Shown here piece by piece: positions 35,309 to 39,021 of a stretch of DNA of 39,021 bases. Positions within the stretch are counted from its first letter, which is position 1. Every line of letters begins with the position of its first letter. The notes below the pieces were generated by a model that was not told the origin of the DNA, did not search any database, and saw nothing but the letters and a program-made list of their open reading frames with translations. The stretch lies in assembly GCA_030615105.1 (NCBI GenBank), contig JAUWZV010000007.1:1-39021 (forward strand), read 5' to 3'. Both the position numbers and the translations under genes were made by a program. The DNA comes from Desulfobacteraceae bacterium. GTDB taxonomy: Bacteria > Desulfobacterota > DSM-4660 > Desulfatiglandales > B25-G16.

Positions 35309-36124
35309 TTAACCTATTTCATGGATGAATTCTAAGATAGCTGTGTTTACCTCTTTATACCTCTCAATCATAACCATATGACCAGCATTGGGGATTATCT
35401 TAAGGGTACTGACTGGGATATGCTCATTTAAAAATCTGGAAAGATTTGGTGGTGTAAGTTTGTCATCTTCACCGCAGATAATCAGACATGGCACAGAGAG
35501 CCTTTTTAAATCTTTTCTTCTGTCAAACATGTCGCAGGCCAAGAAATCATTATGAACAACTATTGGACCTGGCCCTTTCATCATCCTGGCACCTTCCATA
35601 ATCAGATCTTTTTTCGTATTCTTTGAATAGGCATAGCTGACTATTTTATCAACCGTGTTTTCAAAATCCTTTAACAAGCCATCCAAGAATTGGGGTGCTA
35701 CCTTTAACATGGCCCCAGTTCCTACCAAAATTACCCCTTTTGAAAGGTGATTATTATCGTTAATTGCTATTTCCTGAACAATGGCACCTCCCATAGAATG
35801 ACCCATCAGATAAATTGGTTGCTGGAACCAATCTTTCAGAACCTCATATAACCAGTCTGAATATCCTGATATGCTGCTAAAAGATTCTTTACCTGACTGG
35901 CCATGCCCTGGGAGATCAAGGGCAATAATATTGATTTCTTTGTCTAAAAATTCCAGCTGCAAAGACCACAATTCACTATTACCACCTGAGCCGTGGATCA
36001 TAAAAAGGGCAGGTTTTTCTTTTCTAAGCGGGCTATTTCCCGTTCTATAACCAACCTTCAAATTACCCACTAATTTAGTCGGCATTTTTTCTTTATTCTC
36101 ACCCTTCATATTTCTTAAAAACAA
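35309..36124 (-). CDS. Alpha/beta hydrolase
   Basis: This is a 271-residue alpha/beta-fold hydrolase. It has the oxyanion-region HGSGG (near residue 45), the nucleophile elbow GHSMGG (Ser near 108), an acid in CGEDDKLTPP (near 218) and the catalytic His in NAGHMVMIE (near 247). The complete triad makes it catalytically competent; the substrate is unknown, though an ester or thioester is typical. It overlaps the end of the FabF gene. Met6 (MKGEN, 36109) or Met14 (MPTK, 36085) are plausible alternative starts. Location right after a ketosynthase suggests a thioesterase-like or lipid-related role, but that is only context. Confidence 0.87.
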   Translation of the reverse strand: MFLRNMKGENKEKMPTKLVGNLKVGYRTGNSPLRKEKPALFMIHGSGGNSELWSLQLEFLDKEINIIALDLPGHGQSGKESFSSISGYSDWLYEVLKDWFQQPIYLMGHSMGGAIVQEIAINDNNHLSKGVILVGTGAMLKVAPQFLDGLLKDFENTVDKIVSYAYSKNTKKDLIMEGARMMKGPGPIVVHNDFLACDMFDRRKDLKRLSVPCLIICGEDDKLTPPNLSRFLNEHIPVSTLKIIPNAGHMVMIERYKEVNTAILEFIHEIG

Positions 36125-37343
36125 GGCTTGCGTTTATACCTCCGAAGCCAAATGAATTTGAAAGGGCTAATCTTATATCTGAGCGCCGGGCTTGATGAGG
36201 CACATAGTCTAAATCACATTTGGGATCAGGCTCATCCAGATTAATGGTCGGAGGTATTATACCTTCTTGCAAGGACTTTGCTGTAAAGATCCCTTCTACA
36301 GCACCAGCAGCTCCCCACAGATGGCCTATCATCGATTTATTGGCACTGATCATGATCTCTTTTACCCTTGGTCCGAATAGATTCTTTATTGCAAGGGTTT
36401 CTGTTTCATCATTTGCAACAGTAGAGGTTCCATGGGCGTTAATATACTCTATTTCCTCTGGCTTAATCCCAGCCTCTTCAATACTGAGTTCCATACATTT
36501 GAGTGCACTTTCCCCAGTTGGCAGGGGAGCAACTGCATGATAAGCATCACAGGTAGAACCATAGCCTAATATTTCTGCATAAATTTTGGTTCCCCTGGCC
36601 CTCGCATGCTCAAGCTCTTCCAAAATTAGGACCCCTGACCCTTCACTACTGACAAAACCATTTCTCTCTTTGTCAAAGGGCCTGCTTGACCTGTGAGGTT
36701 GGTCATTCCAGGAGGTTGCTATTGCGCCGAGATTATCCAGACTTGCCATCAGGGTAGAACTGATACCGGCATCAGAGCCACCCACAATCATTACCTCAGC
36801 CTCCCCGTATTTAATCGTTTTGAATCCCAACCCTATTGCATTTGTTCCAGCTGAACAGGCCTCTTGAAGGAAATGGTGAGGCCCTCGAGCCCCACACATA
36901 GATGCCATCTCCCCTCCAGCAGTATTGGCAGAAAGGTTGATCACCAGGTATGGAGTAACATTTCTCATGAGCCCCTTTAGAATTAGCTCATGGTTTGCCT
37001 CAAAGGTTTTGCAGGATCCAATCGCAGTAGCAGCTATTACCCCCACCCTATATTCCTCCCCAGAGTCTATTTCTAACTGGCCATCCTCCAGGGCCATCTT
37101 TGTTGCTGCCAGAAGGAAGTGTACAAAGCGATCGGTCCTCCTGATCTTTTTTCGATTTAAAAAATCTTCTGCTGAAAAGTCCCTTACCTCACCTGCTACC
37201 TGGCATTTCAGGGAAGATGCATCGAACTGGGTAATTTTTTTGATTCCAGACTCTCCAGCGCATAATTTTTTCCAGCTTTCCTCCACACCAACAGCCAAGG
37301 GAGTTACAGCTCCCATACCTGTAATGACAACTCTCCTCGCCAC
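36099..37343 (-). CDS. fabF: 3-oxoacyl-ACP synthase II (FabF-type ketosynthase)
   Basis: This is a 414-residue thiolase-fold condensing enzyme that elongates acyl-ACP with malonyl-ACP. The catalytic triad is complete: Cys in EACSAGTNAIG (near residue 164), His in INAHGTST (near 305) and His in SMIGHLWGAAGA (near 340). The N-terminus VVITGMGAVTPLA and the C-terminal SNSFGFGGINASL loop are typical. The GHLWGAAGA motif differs slightly from the usual GHTLGAAGG/A, and it is next to a hydrolase rather than other fab genes, so it may be a secondary KAS II or belong to a specialised fatty-acid pathway. It overlaps the hydrolase start. Confidence 0.9.
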   Translation of the reverse strand: MARRVVITGMGAVTPLAVGVEESWKKLCAGESGIKKITQFDASSLKCQVAGEVRDFSAEDFLNRKKIRRTDRFVHFLLAATKMALEDGQLEIDSGEEYRVGVIAATAIGSCKTFEANHELILKGLMRNVTPYLVINLSANTAGGEMASMCGARGPHHFLQEACSAGTNAIGLGFKTIKYGEAEVMIVGGSDAGISSTLMASLDNLGAIATSWNDQPHRSSRPFDKERNGFVSSEGSGVLILEELEHARARGTKIYAEILGYGSTCDAYHAVAPLPTGESALKCMELSIEEAGIKPEEIEYINAHGTSTVANDETETLAIKNLFGPRVKEIMISANKSMIGHLWGAAGAVEGIFTAKSLQEGIIPPTINLDEPDPKCDLDYVPHQARRSDIRLALSNSFGFGGINASLVFKKYEG

Positions 37344-37373
37344 TTTCTACCCCCTACCCTTTATCCACCTTTA

Positions 37374-37473
37374 CCCCGTTAGAATACTCCGGCGGGTGCA
37401 CAAAGGTAGTATCCAAAATTGTATTCAGCTTTCTCGCAATGGGTTTAATCAGCCGTTTTGAATTCTAACGGGG
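37374..37473. repeat. Possible MITE-like element with 12 bp inverted termini
   Basis: CCCCGTTAGAAT (37374-37385) and its exact reverse complement ATTCTAACGGGG (37462-37473) bound a 100 bp segment between fabF and ppsA. The right terminus lies inside the last codons of the ppsA frame, which reads NPVRIQNG and stops within it. This looks like a small mobile or palindromic element, but no second copy is in the window. Confidence 0.5.
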
Positions 37474-39021
37474 TTTATTCCCATCTCTTCCTCCTTTTTG
37501 GCAATGGCAAGCCTTGTCTTTACCACTGTGTCAGGTATAAGGCTTATTGAGTCAATACCACATTCTACAAGGAAGGTGGCAAATTCTGGAAAATCACTTG
37601 GTGCCTGACCACAGATCCCTATCTTCTTTCCCCTTCTTCGTGCAACATCAATAACCTGTTTTACCATTGTCTTTACTGCATCATTTCTTTCATCAAAGAT
37701 GTGGGATACCAGGTCACTGTCCCTGTCAAGGCCTAAGGTTAACTGGGTGAGGTCATTTGAGCCAATAGAGAATCCATCAAAGATATCAGCGAATCTATCA
37801 GCTGAAATTACATTGCTGGGGATCTCACACATCACATAGAGCTCAAGCGCATTTTCTCCCTGAACAAGGCCAAATTCAGCCATTGTATCAACTACCTTCT
37901 TACCTTCCTCAGGTGTCCTGCAAAAGGGGACCATCACCTTTATATTGGTAAGTCCCATCTCACCTCGCGCCTTTAGGATTGCCTTGCACTCTAAGCCAAA
38001 TGCATCTTTGAACTTTTCATCATAGTACCTGGAGGCACCTCTCCAGCCTATCATTGGGTTGCTCTCTACTGGTTCATAGAGATGCCCTCCAATGAGGTTT
38101 GCATATTCATTGGTCTTGAAATCAGAAAGCCTTACAATGACATCATTGGGGTAGAAACCTGCTGCAATCCTGCCAATGCCCTGAGATAGTTTACTGATAA
38201 AGAACTCCTTTTTGTCTCCAGGATAACCAGCAGTCATCTCATCTATTCTTTTAATGATCTCCTTTATTTCAGGGTCCTGTTTCCCCTTCTCCTTTAGCTC
38301 ATCATAATGTATTAGGGCAAGGGGATGGATTCCTATGTGGGAATTTATAATGAACTCCTCTCTTGCAAGCCCAACACCATCATTAGGTATCTGGCCATCC
38401 AGGAAGGCCCTCTCAGGGATCCCCACATTCATCATGATCTTTGTCTTGGTCTTGGGGATGTTTTCAAGATCCAGCCTTTCAATATCAAAGTTAAGCAGTC
38501 CCTCATAGATATAGCCGGTCTCACCCTGGGCACATGAGATGGTAATGGGCTTTCCAGTGGAAAGCTTCTCAGTTGCATGCTCTGTTCCAATGATACAGGG
38601 AACCCCGAGCTCCCTTGAGATTATAGCAGCATGGCAGGTACGTCCCCCCTTGTTTGTTACAATACCAGATGCTATCTTCATTATTGGCTCCCAGTCAGGA
38701 TCTGTCATGGTGGTAATGAGCACCTCATCTTCTCTAAATTCCCCAATATGGGCGCTGTCTTCTATTATATGGGCTATCCCCTGGCCTATCTTGGTTCCTA
38801 CTGCCTGGCCGGTGAGGATAACAGGGCCGGTGTCTTTGAGTATATAGGTTTCAATGGTTTTCTGACTCTGCTGGGAGTGCACTGTCTCTGGTCTTGCCTG
38901 CACAATAAAGAGCTCACCCTCAGCTCCATCCTTTGCCCACTCGATATCCATGGGCTTTCCATAGTGGTCCTCAATAATACATGTCCATTGTGCCAGGGTA
39001 AGGATCTCATCATCTGTAAGT
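37449..39021 (-). CDS. ppsA: Phosphoenolpyruvate synthase, 5' end beyond window
   Basis: PpsA converts pyruvate, ATP and water to PEP, AMP and phosphate in gluconeogenesis. The frame is open to the window end; on this strand the visible part begins within the ATP-binding domain (HYGKPMDIEWAKDG, FIVQARPETVHS). The phosphohistidine domain follows with GGRTCHAAIISRELGVPCIIG (catalytic His), then the PEP/pyruvate TIM barrel (REEFIINSHIGIHPL, MVMCEIPSN-like region, SIGSNDLTQLTLGLDRDS, GICGQAPSDFPEF). The C-terminal ~10 residues (NPVRIQNG) come from the inverted-repeat element. The ATG at 38951 is internal, not the start. Confidence 0.95.
   Translation of the reverse strand, partial: LTDDEILTLAQWTCIIEDHYGKPMDIEWAKDGAEGELFIVQARPETVHSQQSQKTIETYILKDTGPVILTGQAVGTKIGQGIAHIIEDSAHIGEFREDEVLITTMTDPDWEPIMKIASGIVTNKGGRTCHAAIISRELGVPCIIGTEHATEKLSTGKPITISCAQGETGYIYEGLLNFDIERLDLENIPKTKTKIMMNVGIPERAFLDGQIPNDGVGLAREEFIINSHIGIHPLALIHYDELKEKGKQDPEIKEIIKRIDEMTAGYPGDKKEFFISKLSQGIGRIAAGFYPNDVIVRLSDFKTNEYANLIGGHLYEPVESNPMIGWRGASRYYDEKFKDAFGLECKAILKARGEMGLTNIKVMVPFCRTPEEGKKVVDTMAEFGLVQGENALELYVMCEIPSNVISADRFADIFDGFSIGSNDLTQLTLGLDRDSDLVSHIFDERNDAVKTMVKQVIDVARRRGKKIGICGQAPSDFPEFATFLVECGIDSISLIPDTVVKTRLAIAKKEEEMGINPVRIQNG

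Noticed and set aside
1-39021. CRISPR array, integrase or phage structural genes
   Set aside because: No regularly spaced repeats, recombinase or phage structural protein was seen, so the island's mobility is not demonstrated.

Overview
This window is a piece of a low-GC (estimated by eye at a little over 40 %) Gram-negative chromosome. The presence of gatB, lysophospholipid-acyltransferase and LolA-like envelope genes, a PflX-type radical SAM protein, a DUF362 ferredoxin-like protein and a methylmalonyl-CoA epimerase fits an anaerobic Desulfobacterota-like (former Deltaproteobacteria) or neighbouring uncultured lineage. No rRNA or other phylogenetic marker is present, so this is an inference.

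Layout. 1-19.3 kb is ordinary chromosomal housekeeping: a zinc-ribbon protein; methylmalonyl-CoA epimerase; a minus-strand cluster of M23 peptidase, LolA-like protein, priA and amidohydrolase; a small Cys-rich protein; a GNAT acetyltransferase; a DUF362/ferredoxin protein; an exported rhodanese; a minus-strand cluster of dnaE, DUF374 acyltransferase and Nudix hydrolase; a degenerate receiver protein overlapping rarA; a PflX-like radical SAM protein; and rlmN. The intergenic gaps here carry hairpin-rich dispersed repeats (about 7.35-7.65, 9.62-9.76 and 16.6-17.0 kb).

19.7-32.1 kb looks like an accessory island. It starts with a tandem-domain ThyX and a thymidylate kinase (plus strand). A minus-strand pair follows: a B12-type radical SAM enzyme and a zinc-finger/alpha-alpha-toroid/coiled-coil/4-TM membrane protein. 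Then comes a gene-poor stretch with a broken transposase, and finally a plus-strand run of five genes: C5-cytosine DNA methyltransferase, HD-domain phosphohydrolase, large AAA+/ORC-Cdc6-like ATPase, a two-lobed Rossmann-like protein of unknown function, and Vsr mismatch endonuclease. The three-gene HD-ATPase-Rossmann cassette enclosed by a Dcm-type methylase and Vsr is my best candidate for an undescribed defence or conflict system. No restriction endonuclease is recognisable, so the cassette may supply the effector function.

The right edge of the island is a truncated gene (about 32.03-32.36 kb, minus) whose first ~84 residues resemble the alternative, archaeal-type thymidylate synthase family. 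The remainder is missing. A ThyX plus Tmk module at the other edge suggests functional replacement of a resident thymidylate synthase.

32.5-39 kb returns to housekeeping on the minus strand: ppsA (cut by the window end), a FabF-type ketosynthase, an alpha/beta hydrolase, a branched-chain aminotransferase and gatB. gatB is full length except for one in-frame amber codon at codon 188. TAG is used as an ordinary stop elsewhere in the window, so this is a real nonsense mutation, a sequence error or readthrough, not codon reassignment. I found no tRNA, rRNA or CRISPR array.
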